From Ichthyophis bannanicus (Eukaryota > Chordata > Amphibia > Gymnophiona > Ichthyophiidae), in assembly GCA_033557465.1 (NCBI GenBank), contig CM066031.1, forward strand, positions 173,011,043-173,075,042: 64,000 nucleotides of DNA. Direction: 5' to 3'. Shown in pieces: positions 54,880-64,000 of the stretch. A program made the position numbers and the translations under genes. Each line of letters opens with the position of its first letter. Position 1 is the first letter of the stretch. Under the pieces are notes generated by a model. It saw only the letters and a list, made by a program, of their open reading frames with translations, was not told where the DNA came from and did no database searches.

Positions 54880-55720
54880 TATCATAAAGCAATGTGATAT
54901 TTCAGCTGCATTTGATTTAATTGATCATACAATTCTTATCATCCATCTGAATGGACTGAGCATTTCAAGGGCTGTGTGGAACTGGGTATGGTGTTTTCTT
55001 TATTCATCAAACTATAAGGGTGAAATGGAAGTGAAAATTATCATCACCTTGGCAGCTAGAATGTGAAATTCCACAGGGATCACCTTTGTCACAAATACTT
55101 TTTAATATTGTATTTATCTGAGCTCAGTTGCTGAGCTTTTAAAAGAAACACAGAAGCACAATGGCAGAAAAAAGACCATTTGGTGTATTCAATCTGCCCT
55201 TCCATACCATTAGAGTCCCTTTTTCCCCTTTATAGATCTTCTGTGTTTGTCCTGTGCTTTCTTCAATTCAGATACTGTCCTGATCTCTACCAACCCCACT
55301 GGGAGACTATTCCATGCATCCATCACTCTTTCCGTAAAGAAATATTTCTGTATACTACTCCTGAGTCTATCCCCTTTCATCTTCATTTTCATATATATAC
55401 TGATGATATTATTGTACTTACACCATGCCAGAGAGATTTATTTCAGATTTTTACCAATCTTTATAACATTTTTAATAATATACTTTTATGATTAAGTTCT
55501 CAGTTAATGAAACTCAATTCAGAGAAAACAGAATTAATATGGAGGGCATATGATTTAAATTCTGTTCCAACAAAAATTTCATCATCACTGGCTGGTATGC
55601 AAGTGTGTTTAAACTGTATTATATTCAACAGATTCCCTCTTATTTGAGGTTGAGAATCTTAAAAACCGAGGTATAGACATTAGTTTAACACAAATGAATT
55701 ATTCTATCATTTATTTAGTT
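54880..55720 (+). pseudogene. Old L2/CR1-type RT fragment, interrupted
   Basis: CDISAAFDLIDHTILI is the first catalytic block. After an antisense insertion (55140-55385) come YTDDIIVLTPCQRD (the YxDD block) and LNSEKTELIW. Frames shift several times. This is on the opposite strand to the other L2 copies here. Confidence 0.6.
55140..55385 (-). mobile_element. CR1-like 3' fragment inserted in the RT fragment
   Basis: The minus strand encodes SIQKYFFTERVMDAWNSLPVG and SELKKAQDKHRRS, a C-terminal CR1-type segment, followed by a non-coding tail. Confidence 0.6.
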
Positions 55721-55779
55721 TTTGGTACATCACCCTTTGTGGGCCATGCCGAGTGGTTTAAATTGTCTAAAAAACATTT

Positions 55780-55930
55780 AACATAGTAACCCAGTAACAT
55801 AGTATATGACGGCAGATAAAGACTAGTATGGTCCATCTAGTCTGCCCAGCAAGGTGGCAAGAGCAGGTGCATCTCTGCTCTGTACAGGCCACCCCTCCCC
55901 ATGCCTTTTTTTAGGGTGTATCTACTCCAT
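55780..55930 (-). mobile_element. LINE 3'-tail repeat ('ACATAGTAACATAGTA' type)
   Basis: Contains ACATAGTATATGACGGCAGA, GACTAGTATGGTCCATC and AGTCTGCCCAGCAAGG, a widespread tail repeat read on the minus strand. It leads into the CR1 linker at 56103-56561 and may belong to the same element. Confidence 0.6.
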
Positions 55931-56102
55931 TCCCATTTTTATATTTGGGAGTCACAGGTGGGTCTTCTCCAGGATATTCTTTAGAAAAAAAAAAAGAGCA
56001 GAAGTATTTGTTTAGCATTTTTGCTTTTTCAATGTCACTTTCCACAAGTCTGTTCCCAGAACTTCTGAGTCCTGCAAATTCACCTCTGATTTTCCTCCTC
56101 TC

Positions 56103-56561
56103 TCAAATACACCTGAAGCAAGTTTTGTCGCCGCACTTCACATCTTTAGCCATCTTTTCTTCTGCCTTTGATTTTTCTATCCTTATTTGTCTTTTTGTCT
56201 CTTTTAGTTTGATCCTATATTCCTTTCTGTGTTCCCCTGTTTGCAAGCTTTTGAATTTTGTGAAAGCTGTGGTTTTTGCCTTTATCTGATCAGCCACTTC
56301 TTTGGAGAACCAAATAGGTTTCCTTCTCCTCTTCTTTTTATTTACTTTCCTTACATATGTATCTGTTGCCCCTTTTATTGCCACCTTTAGTTTAGTCCAT
56401 TGCAATTCCACTTCCCTTATCCTCTCCAACCCTGCCAACGCCTCCTTCAGGTACTTGGCCATTTTACTGAAGTCAGTGTATTTGTAGTCTAGGACTTTGA
56501 GCTTGTTATGATTGGACTGCACCTTGGCTTTTATCTCAAAACCACACTGTGTGATGATCAC
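56103..56561 (-). pseudogene. CR1 ORF2 linker fragment
   Basis: A 152-residue frame: SNHNKLKVLDYKYTDFSKM, RKPIWFSKEVADQIKAK, YRIKLKETKRQIRIEKSKAE and MAKDVKCGDKTCFRCI. This is the segment between endonuclease and RT in CR1 proteins. Neither catalytic domain is present. Confidence 0.72.
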
Positions 56562-56799
56562 TGCTGCTGCTCACATGGGCACCCACTCTGACATTCGACA
56601 GGCTATCTCTGTTGGTAAGCACTAGGCACTGCGGCTCCTCTTAAAGCCCGGGCTAGCTCTGCATGTGCAGGCCGGGACAGAATCGCAGTCCTTGCCTGCA
56701 CGTATAATTACAATCTCCTTTGTACGTCCGGATCTGCCTGGATATACAAAGTAGATCTCCGTCTGGAATGGAATCGGGCTCTTTATGTTTATATGCTGC
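56562..56799. other. Unassigned spacer
   Basis: I see nothing recognisable in this stretch. Confidence 0.4.
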
Positions 56800-57540
56800 G
56801 GTAAGAGTAGATTGTTTAATTGTTCATTTCATATTATTCCTTGAAGAGCAGCATTTTTATTGCTTTTCTAAAGTCACAAATGTCCTTTATTGATCTCATA
56901 TACTGCAGTAAATTGTTCCATATTGATGAGGAGTGTAGCGATATCGCTCTTGTGGATGTGGACTGTAGTGCTCTGGTCTTCCTTTTCAGGATTGATAGTA
57001 AGTTCCTTTGGGGTGTCCTTATCCTATTGTCTGGCTCCTTAATGAGTTTTGGTTGTAGTAGTGGTGGAGCTACTTTATGATTTTGAAGATGATTAGCATT
57101 GTCTTGTATTTGGCTCTTATCTGTACTGGTAACCAGTGGAGGTGCACTAGGGTAGGTGTGATGTGGGTGTGATTTATTGTTCCTGTGATTATTCGTGCTG
57201 CAGTGTTCTGCATGAGTTGCAGGGGGTGTATTGATTTTTTAGGTAGGCCTTGGTAGATTATATTTCCATAGTTTAATATTAGTTATATCAAGGCTGTTCT
57301 ATTGTTTGGAAGTCAAATTGTTCCAGCAGAGATTTGAGTTTGTGTATCATTCTTATCTCGTGGTATGCTGTCTTGATGGTGTTCTTAATGTATGCTTGGA
57401 AGTTAGGGTTTTGGTCAATTGTGATTCTTAGGTATTTCACCTCTGTTTTTACTACCAGGTCATTATTTAGAATTTTGAGGATTTTTGGTGGCATGAATGT
57501 GGGATTTCTGGTGATGTATATGGCTTAAGATTTTCTGTAG
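56800..57540 (-). pseudogene. 3' fragment of an old L2
   Basis: The minus strand gives KTEVKYLRITIDQNPNFQAY and KTAYHEIRMIHKLKSLLEQ, the thumb region after YADD in L2 RTs. More decayed C-terminal codons follow down to about 56820. The tail is not clear. Confidence 0.68.
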
Positions 57541-57727
57541 TTTATTGAGAGATTCTTTTTGCTTAGCCATCTATTAATAGCTTCTAGGCAGAGGTGAGGT
57601 ACTGAACTGGAGTTCCTCAAGGAACAACAATTAGCAGGTAAGTCTAATTTCGCTGTTTTTCTTTTTCAGTTTTTTTTTGTAGCACACTGCTCCATCGCTT
57701 TGTCACGCAACTTAAGGTGGCAGAAAT

Positions 57728-58800
57728 ATGGAGCAAAGAATCAACTTGATATTTCTGGTTAAGTTGGAGAAGGGCCCAACTGAGTGTCTCCAACTTCTCC
57801 AAAAGGCTTATGGAGAAGATGCAATGTCAAGGCCAGGAGTTTTCGAGTGGCACAAATGCTTCAAAACTGGCCGCGAGGAGGTGAAGAATGACCCCAAGTC
57901 AGGACGGCTTCCACAACAAAGACAGCAGAAAACATTGACAGAGTGAACCAGCTGGTGTGGAGTGATCACAGGTTGACAGTGTGGATGATAGCTGAGGAGC
58001 TCAGCCTGAACAGGGAGTCAGTGCGGACCATCTTGGTGAAGGAGCTGGGGATGTGGAAGGTGTGCACCAGAATGGTGCCCGAGCTTTTATCGGATGACCA
58101 GAAGGATCACCGGGTCAATGTTTGTCGAGACTTGCTTGAGAAGATTCAGAGTTTGTTGGCCGAGTCATCACAGGAGACGAGACTTGAGTCTTCCAGTAGG
58201 ACCCTGAAAGCAAGACACAGAGCCTGCAGTGGAAGACTCGACTGTCACCCAGACCCAAGAAGGCACGATTCCAAATCAAGGATCAAGGTCATGCTGATCG
58301 TATTCTTTGACCAGAAGAGAGTTGTCCATCATGAATTTGTGCCTGAGGGTCAGACAGTCAACCAGCTCTTCTACCAGCAGGTCCTCAATCGTCTCCATGA
58401 CCGGGTTTGGCGCAGCAGGCAAGCTCTGTGGGGAGACAAGTCATGGCTGCTCCACCACGACAACGTGCCTTCACACACTGCGCTCAGTATGAGGCAGTTC
58501 TTGGCTAACAAACAGATCACAGCTCTCGACCACCCTCCTTATTCCCCAGATCTAGACTGCTCAAGGAACTCATTTTGCTTCTGTAGAAGAGATCAAAGCC
58601 ACTGTGACGAGGGAGCTGAGGGACCTCAAGGAGGAGGACTTTACCAAGTGTTCCCGTACATGGCCGAAGCGAATGCAGAAGTGCAGTAATTCTGGGGTGG
58701 GGGGGGGAGATTACTTTGAAGGGGACAATGTGTAATTTCTCTATAGATTTTGTAATGAAACATTTATGGGACAGTCTCGTTTCTTTTTTTGTCAAACCTT
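57728..58800 (+). pseudogene. Mariner transposase, nearly full length, frameshifted
   Basis: Starts MEQRINLIFLVKLEKGPTE, the usual mariner/GVQW3-like N-terminal HTH (FEWHKCFKTGREEVKNDPKSG). A frameshift near 57915-57945 leads to the second HTH (VNQLVWSDHRLTVWMIAEEL, ELGMWKVCTRMVPELLSDDQ). The first Asp lies in VITGDET in a third frame (near 58165). LLHHDNVPSHTAL carries the second Asp and HPPYSPDLD the third, after which the frame is lost. The tail matches the copy at 20971-21690 and contains a G run. No terminal repeats could be matched with confidence. Confidence 0.85.
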
Positions 58801-59174
58801 GAACACTCTGCACCTGCAGCAATGCTGGCAGCTGGCGGTGTACCTTGATGGCACACTCAGTGAGTGATGCATTCTAGTGGGCGTCAGCCTGAACTTGACA
58901 GATATTTTCCAAGAGGTTGGGTTGGTTAGATATTCACCCATGAAGCTCCAGCTTTTTGAGAGTATTTATTATGCCAATTTAGATTATTCCATTTAAATCC
59001 TATAGGCACCTAAGCAGTTTTTCTCTATTTACACCAACTCAATGGAACACATTACCCCCAGCGATATGCCAATAGCGAGAGTGCACTTAATGCCAGCCCA
59101 AGAATTGGCAGTAAGTGTACCTGTGTGCTGGTATGTTAGCAGTGCGCTAATGACAGAGGAATGGCGTCCAAAAT
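58801..59174. other. Non-coding part of the duplicated block
   Basis: Matches 21692-22066. No gene. It ends at the TTA target of element C. Confidence 0.6.
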
Positions 59175-59649
59175 TTAGGGGCATGTTTACTAAAAACCGC
59201 TAATTTGCGTGCCGCAAAATAGCGCACTAAAAGCGGCACTTAAGAGCACTTAAACACCCCACAAACGTGCGATGAAGCCCCGCACACTTGCGCGTCACAG
59301 TAACGGGTGCCGCACAAGTACGGGCCCGCAAATGTCCGATAGAGGCGTGGAAAGGCTAACGGAGGGCGGAGGAAGGCCCCGGAGGGGCGGAGAAAAGGGA
59401 TTAAGGGGCAGGGAAGGGGAGGGGAGAGGCGCCCCGCACATTATCGGTGCTGAATTTCCAAAGAAAAATAGCGCGAGTGAATCACTCGCGGTAGAATGCA
59501 TTTAAAGGGAAGAGAAACCATTTCCGTCAGCAATGTACAGCAAAACCGGGGAAACCTGCAAAACGTGAGCAGTGTGATACATGTGCACAGCCCAAAAGTG
59601 GAAATAAAAATAGAAAAGGGCCACAACAAAACTTTTAAAAATAGTAATT

Positions 59650-59834
59650 CAGCTGGGGAACAGTTATAGTAATGGGAAAAACCAACAAACACACCCAGGA
59701 AAGCTCCAGCAAAAAGAAATGTTTTTTGGAAAGGTGTACGGAGCGGAGACTCTTCCAAAAACATTTCCTTTTTGTTGGAGCTTTCCTGGGAGTGTCTTCT
59801 ATGGCTGCCCATTAATATCACTGTTGCCCAGCGT
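59650..59834. repeat. Long internal hairpin, copy C
   Basis: Inverted equivalent of 51290-51473. The arms run from GCTGGGGAACAGTTATAGTA to CACTGTTGCCCAGC. Confidence 0.78.
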
Positions 59835-59990
59835 GGTGATATTGTGTCCCCCATTTGCCGTGGTCATTTCCGGGGTTTATGTGCACGTTTGTCACCAGAC
59901 AGGGTGCATGTGCCCACAGTAAAAATGCGTAGAGCAGGGTTTGTGACTCCATCCTGCCAGGTTTACTACCTCCAGGGGCTGCAGTCTCTC

Positions 59991-60068
59991 TGTGGCCATA
60001 GTGTGGTGCAGCAGACAGCGAATTACCTCTAGGACTAGAGGGCCAGAGGTTCAAATCCCAGTTGGGGC
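59991..60068 (+). repeat. tRNA-like module 5 of copy C
   Basis: A-box TGGTGCAGCAG (60004-60014), B-box GGTTCAAATCC (60048-60058), and an anticodon-arm-like CCTCTAGGACTAGAGG between them. Confidence 0.58.
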
Positions 60069-60447
60069 ACTTGCCAGCCCAGTCCCTATATTTTACCCAC
60101 CACTAAACAAAGATAGCGCAGACACCCCTGTTTTGCAGGGAACATAAGCATGGGGGAAACACCCATATTTTACCCAACACCACACACACACCACAACAAT
60201 GGGCATTACCTACAGCCAAGTCCCCCAAATGCAGTCCCGTACTGCCACATTGCAATCAGGTCATCTGCTTTTTCTGAGAGAAGTTCATGCCAGCATGTTG
60301 GCGGACCAGTACATGTGGTGCAGGGGGCAGTGGCTGCTAGCCACAAAAGACAGAGGCCTAGCCATGTGTAGGCTGTCACAGTCCACTGCAACAGACAGGC
60401 CCTGCTGGATCCACAGGCATGGACATTCCAGGGAATCCAGCCAATCT

Positions 60448-60526
60448 GTGGCTACACGGTGGTGCAGTGCACACAGACAGGGCATGCAAAAACAGAAAGT
60501 CACAGATTCAAAGCCCAGCTGGGGCT
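60448..60526 (+). repeat. tRNA-like module 4 of copy C
   Basis: A-box region CTACACGGTGG (60452-60462). The B-box is changed to GATTCAAAGCC (60505-60515). Confidence 0.45.
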
Positions 60527-62410
60527 ACCGCCAATCCTGCCCACATATTTTTCCCACAACTACACAGTGATAGTAAGGACAAACCTTTCGTGGCGAGAAC
60601 ATATGCAATGGTACTACGTCTATCTTTTACCCCACTGAGCACAGACACCATGTACAGGGGCAGTACCTAGAGCAGAATCTCCCAAATGCAGTCCTGGTGG
60701 GCCACACACCAGTCAGGTTGCATGCTGCCACTCATACAAATGCCTGTGCTGTATATCTATGCATCACCCCCATGGCATGTAGATGTAGCTCATGCATATT
60801 CATGAGGAACTGCAGGAAAACCCGAACAGTGTGATGGAAACCTGGACTGGAGTTGGGAATCTCTGCCGTAAAGCAGCAGCCAACAGGGCCAGACACACCC
60901 ACACACACACCCACAGGCCCCATTGGCCAATGTCTTCTGGAGAGCCAGAACATTAGACCCTGCGTGCATCTCCCAATACTAGCACCTGCATACCTTAGCA
61001 ATGTCACCCTACACCTGAGGTATACGGTACACAGCTCTGAGACACTTGCTAGGAGTACTGGCAGATAGATATCCATACGTTATGCACATACTGCTAGTTG
61101 ACCCCATCCAAACAATCTGTTCGGTGTTTGCGGTGCGTGCTCCAGCCCTTGCCTCTGACGGTGTTTACCACCCTGGGGAGTGACCCCCAGCAGTACTGCA
61201 TAGCATATCCATGCCTTGCCGTGCCCAGCACCGGTTTGGTGGGCAAGGCTAATTACCTCCTCAATAGTAGCACCATGATGGCATAGGTGTGGACTTGTGT
61301 GTCTGTCTATACAGTGGGTGTTGGCTGCAAGCCCCTTCCACAGCCCACACTGCCAACACTGTTGCCAATATTGGCCTGCCAATGTGCATAATGTGTAGCA
61401 AGGGACCATGGGTATATCTCAGACAGAGTGGACTGACCAGGATGCAGCTGCACAGGGCATAGGGCACTGGCAGGGGCATGGTAGTGCCCGGCCAACACCT
61501 ACACAGACAGGGTGACCTCTGTATGTGCTGCTGTGAGATCACTCTCACCCTGAGTGTGCAGTGACGGCAGCATGGCTAGGCACCCCCATAGTGCTATATT
61601 GTGATTCTCCCATGTGATATGTATGGGTGTCCTGTGGGGGCCTCTTCATGGACTTATCTGCCTGTGTGTGCTGCCACCCCAGTTGTGGGTGCATGCATGT
61701 CCATCAGGAGCAGCCAGCAGACTGTTCAAAGCTGGTATGTGTTGTGATGGAGTGCCTTGCAGGGTGCAGTGGCTGATGGCTTGCTGCAGGTGAATATCAG
61801 ATAGTGGTGGGGTGCATCTGTGTATATCCAGGCCTAATGTCTGTATGATATTGTGTTATGGATGTGTGTGGAGCTGCTTGGACTGGGGTTGATGGTCCAC
61901 TGTGCTGCCATCAGTGCAGGGTGGGGTGGGGATCTGTTGAGGGGAAGCCCTGTTTTATCCACCTGGGGGGCCCACTAACTGAGCCGGACAGAGATCTCCA
62001 AAATGTTTATGCAGCACCTATCTATTCCACAGGTTATTGCTGCTTTGGAGCTCTAACATGGCCGCATTCAGCCATGGCTGGTGTTGTGGACCTGGCCCTG
62101 GGTGCAACATCTCACACTCACACTCAGGGTGAGCACAGTAACCGCACAATGTGATGGTGTTTAGCTACTCTTTGCCGTTTGTCCACCCACTCAGGACACC
62201 CTACCAGGCCGAGGTGCTGTGTGGGTGCACACGGACACTTCCCCCTACCAGGCCGGGGAGCTTTAGGGGTGCATTTCCCATCCTGTGTTCAATCGTGGAC
62301 AGCTGATTTGCATGTGCAGTGCATCATGGGTACGGGTGGTTCACAACAGCAGACTGTCAGTGAGGTGACGTACAGGCTATCTGCAGCCAGCCAGGGGCTG
62401 CTTACAGCTA

Positions 62411-62480
62411 TAGAGCTGTAGCCCAATGGTTATGTCACTGCCTGTGCAGCCAGATGTCATGAGTTTAAACCCACAGTGGA
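62411..62480 (+). repeat. tRNA-like module 3 of copy C
   Basis: A-box TAGCCCAATGG (62419-62429). Weak B-box AGTTTAAACCC (62462-62472). Confidence 0.5.
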
Positions 62481-62860
62481 GTTCTGTGATAGGGGTGTCC
62501 AAAGAGTTATTTTAATTTACTGTACATATGTTGCTGCCAGCAATAACACCCTCAGCGTACTGTACCCATAAGGTGCCTCTGAGGGTGCTTTATGGGGCGC
62601 CCTATAGGGCACATTACGGTTGCCAGCCATATAGGGTGCACTATACATTATCCTGTGTCGCAACATACATGCTGCCCTATAGGGGACATTCTAGGGTGCC
62701 TTGGCGGACGGTGCACTGTAACATGTGCCTTATGGGCCGCCTTATATTAATATGCAGTGAGAGTGCGTTTGCTAGTAGTTATCACAAAATAAAATTAAAA
62801 AGCCTCCTACAGCACTCCACAACATATAACATACTGCCTCAGCTAGCCTTTTTCACTGGC

Positions 62861-62932
62861 CATTGTGAGGGATTGAACCCCTTGTCCCTGCACCATTGCT
62901 CAGTGTCTTCACCATTGTGCTGTGGCTCTGAT
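62861..62932 (-). repeat. tRNA-like module 2 of copy C
   Basis: A-box CAGCACAATGG (62922-62912) and B-box GGTTCAATCCC (62879-62869), better kept than in B. Confidence 0.6.
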
Positions 62933-63075
62933 CCTGTGTTTGAGCAGCAGTGTGCAGCCTTGTAGCCATCGGCGCGCCGTCTTGTGGCGCACAAAATTAA
63001 CAGCGCGCCGCCTTATGCTGCCCAACATGGGCATGCCCCTTAAAATAATGCCTCAGCCAGCTGTCTTCAATGGGC

Positions 63076-63145
63076 ATTGTGGGGAATTGAACCCATGATG
63101 CCTGCACAAGTGGTCAGTGTCTTAAACATTGTGCTATGGCTCCAT
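63076..63145 (-). repeat. tRNA-like module 1b of copy C
   Basis: A-box TAGCACAATGT (63136-63126) and B-box GGTTCAATTCC (63093-63083). Confidence 0.57.
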
Positions 63146-63450
63146 TCCTGTTACTTGCACATCAGCGCGCCACTTATCCCACCCACTATTGGGCTGCCCC
63201 CTCACACATCAGCGCGCCGCCTTCTGCCCACCGGCTCGCCGCCTTCTGTTGCCCAATTTTATCAGCGCGCCGCCCTCTGCCACCCAACCTTAACAGCGCG
63301 CCGCCATCTGCCGCCCACAATGCACAGTGCGCCGCCACATGCCGTATAAAAAAAGAGTGCGCCGCCTTCTGCCGCCCATAATCAATATGCCTCATACACC
63401 ACTTTTGCCCATAAAAGTTGATGCCTCAGCTGGTCTTTTTTGTTGAGCGC

Positions 63451-63518
63451 AATGGGGGTTTCAACCCATGGTCCCTGCACCATAGGTCAGTGTCTTCACG
63501 GTTGTACTACGGCTCTGT
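63451..63518 (-). repeat. tRNA-like module 1 of copy C
   Basis: The B-box has become GGGTTGAAACCC (63467-63456). A-box region TAGTACAACCG (63509-63499). The most decayed of the six. Confidence 0.42.
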
Positions 63519-63707
63519 TGTTTGGTTACGCAGCATCGCCCCACTTAGCCTTCCCACGCGCTAATGTGGGCCCCGCACATTAGCGCGACACACACACGTA
63601 CGGTCGGGTTTTTTTCTTTTTTCTGCCTGAACCGCCCACTCCTTATATGGCACACGCACACTAACGGGGACCCGCACAGCAACGGAGTTTAGTAAACATA
63701 TCCCTTA

Positions 63708-64000
63708 GTCTCTATGCTAGTTTTGACATTCAAATGTGTACAACAGCGTACCATTTAGTAAACATTCCCATATGTAAAAAAGTGAGTGAAAGGAAATTAA
63801 ACTGCCATTTTTATTTTATGATAATATCTGACAATGCCCCAGTGTTGATCTAGATGCAAAGTCAACTATATTCTGAGGATTTAAGGGCTTGAGGATAGAG
63901 AAGGGCTTTGGGATAAAAACAGGAATTAATCAGGAAACCTCTTAAACTTCCTTTTTTGAGGGGTGGGGGGAGGAGAGGGAGGATGGTTAGATATAAACAG
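63708..64000. other. Right end of window, duplicated block
   Basis: Matches 22070-22362 and continues past the window. No gene seen. Confidence 0.6.

Larger units (their letters stand above)
59178..63704 (-). mobile_element. Compound TIR element, copy C (4527 bp, inverted)
   Basis: Same family as A and B in the opposite orientation: GGGGCATGTTTACTAAA at 59178 is the biological right end, and TTTAGTAAACATATCCC at 63704 the left. TTA flanks both sides (59175-59177, 63705-63707), and the empty site AATTTAGTCTC is kept at 22064-22074. All six modules are present in the order and facing seen in B, as are the hairpin (59650-59834), the foldback (60670-60860) and the short GGCGGC array. It differs from B mainly by point changes. 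No protein motif seen. Confidence 0.92.
45852..64000. repeat. Duplicated block, expanded copy
   Basis: Second copy of the block at 18976-22362, enlarged by insertion of B (after 47411) and C (after 59177). It also retains 52382-58081, which the other copy lacks. Because 57728-58081 holds the 5' half of the mariner that is cut in the short copy, the short copy carries a deletion at that point. Confidence 0.85.

Overview
This window reads as vertebrate nuclear DNA, most likely from an amphibian and, by repeat style, a caecilian. That placement is inference. It rests on L2-type LINEs ending in a GCGGTATA motif plus (TAAA)n, CR1 tails carrying a 'gatggaccttggtctgaccca' motif, RTE/BovB, a Penelope-like element, mariner and PIF/Harbinger remains. 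No host exon, rRNA, functional tRNA, CRISPR or prokaryotic gene was recognised. Everything annotatable is mobile DNA or its debris.

Layout. 1-17340: a long TG/CA-rich tract holding the two-gene core of a PIF/Harbinger transposon. A Myb/SANT-like gene lies on - (7112-5393, two exons) and a HARBI1-like DDE transposase on + (8130-10845, two exons). They diverge from a CpG-rich promoter (7490-7907) built as a mirror image: a perfect 14-bp inverted repeat at the edges, one TATA-like box inside each, and NRF-1-like palindromes between. A 5'-truncated L2 (801-3115, 8-bp target duplication) sits inside this tract. 17620-18966 is an inverted terminal segment of a repeat family whose full copies appear later, abutting a second partial copy (18970-19868).

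The window's distinctive feature is that family: three near-complete ~4.5-kb copies, A (29632-34117), B (47412-51950) and C (59178-63704, inverted). They have GGGG[C/T]ATGTTTACTAAA-type terminal inverted repeats and TAA/TTA target duplications, and contain no recognisable protein gene. Each carries five or six tRNA-like modules (A-box and B-box) that point inward from both ends. Empty target sites for B and C exist in this window, because 18976-22362 is a shorter copy of 45852-64000. Shared TIR chemistry and TWA target choice make the Harbinger genes at 5.4-10.8 kb the natural candidate source of transposase. The inverted segment ending at 18966 may be one end of a very large autonomous relative that includes those genes, but this is not proven.

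18976-22362: first copy of the duplicated block (partial element, long hairpin, 3' half of a mariner). 22952-29590: a decayed L2 interrupted by an RTE/BovB element, itself interrupted by a short insertion. 29632-34117: element A. 34146-34389: an L2 tail with 17-bp target duplications. 34483-~39190: the best-preserved L2, whose endonuclease-RT frame has one visible frameshift and whose 5' region carries 70-bp and 111-bp tandem monomers. 39316-40770: further GC-rich and 113-bp tandem repeats. 40771-45851: a Penelope-like element on -, broken up by palindromic repeats and an internal piece of the compound family, with a degenerate hammerhead-ribozyme-like motif at 45425-45469. 45852-64000: the second, expanded copy of the duplicated block, containing B, C, a mariner and nested L1, CR1 and L2 remains.
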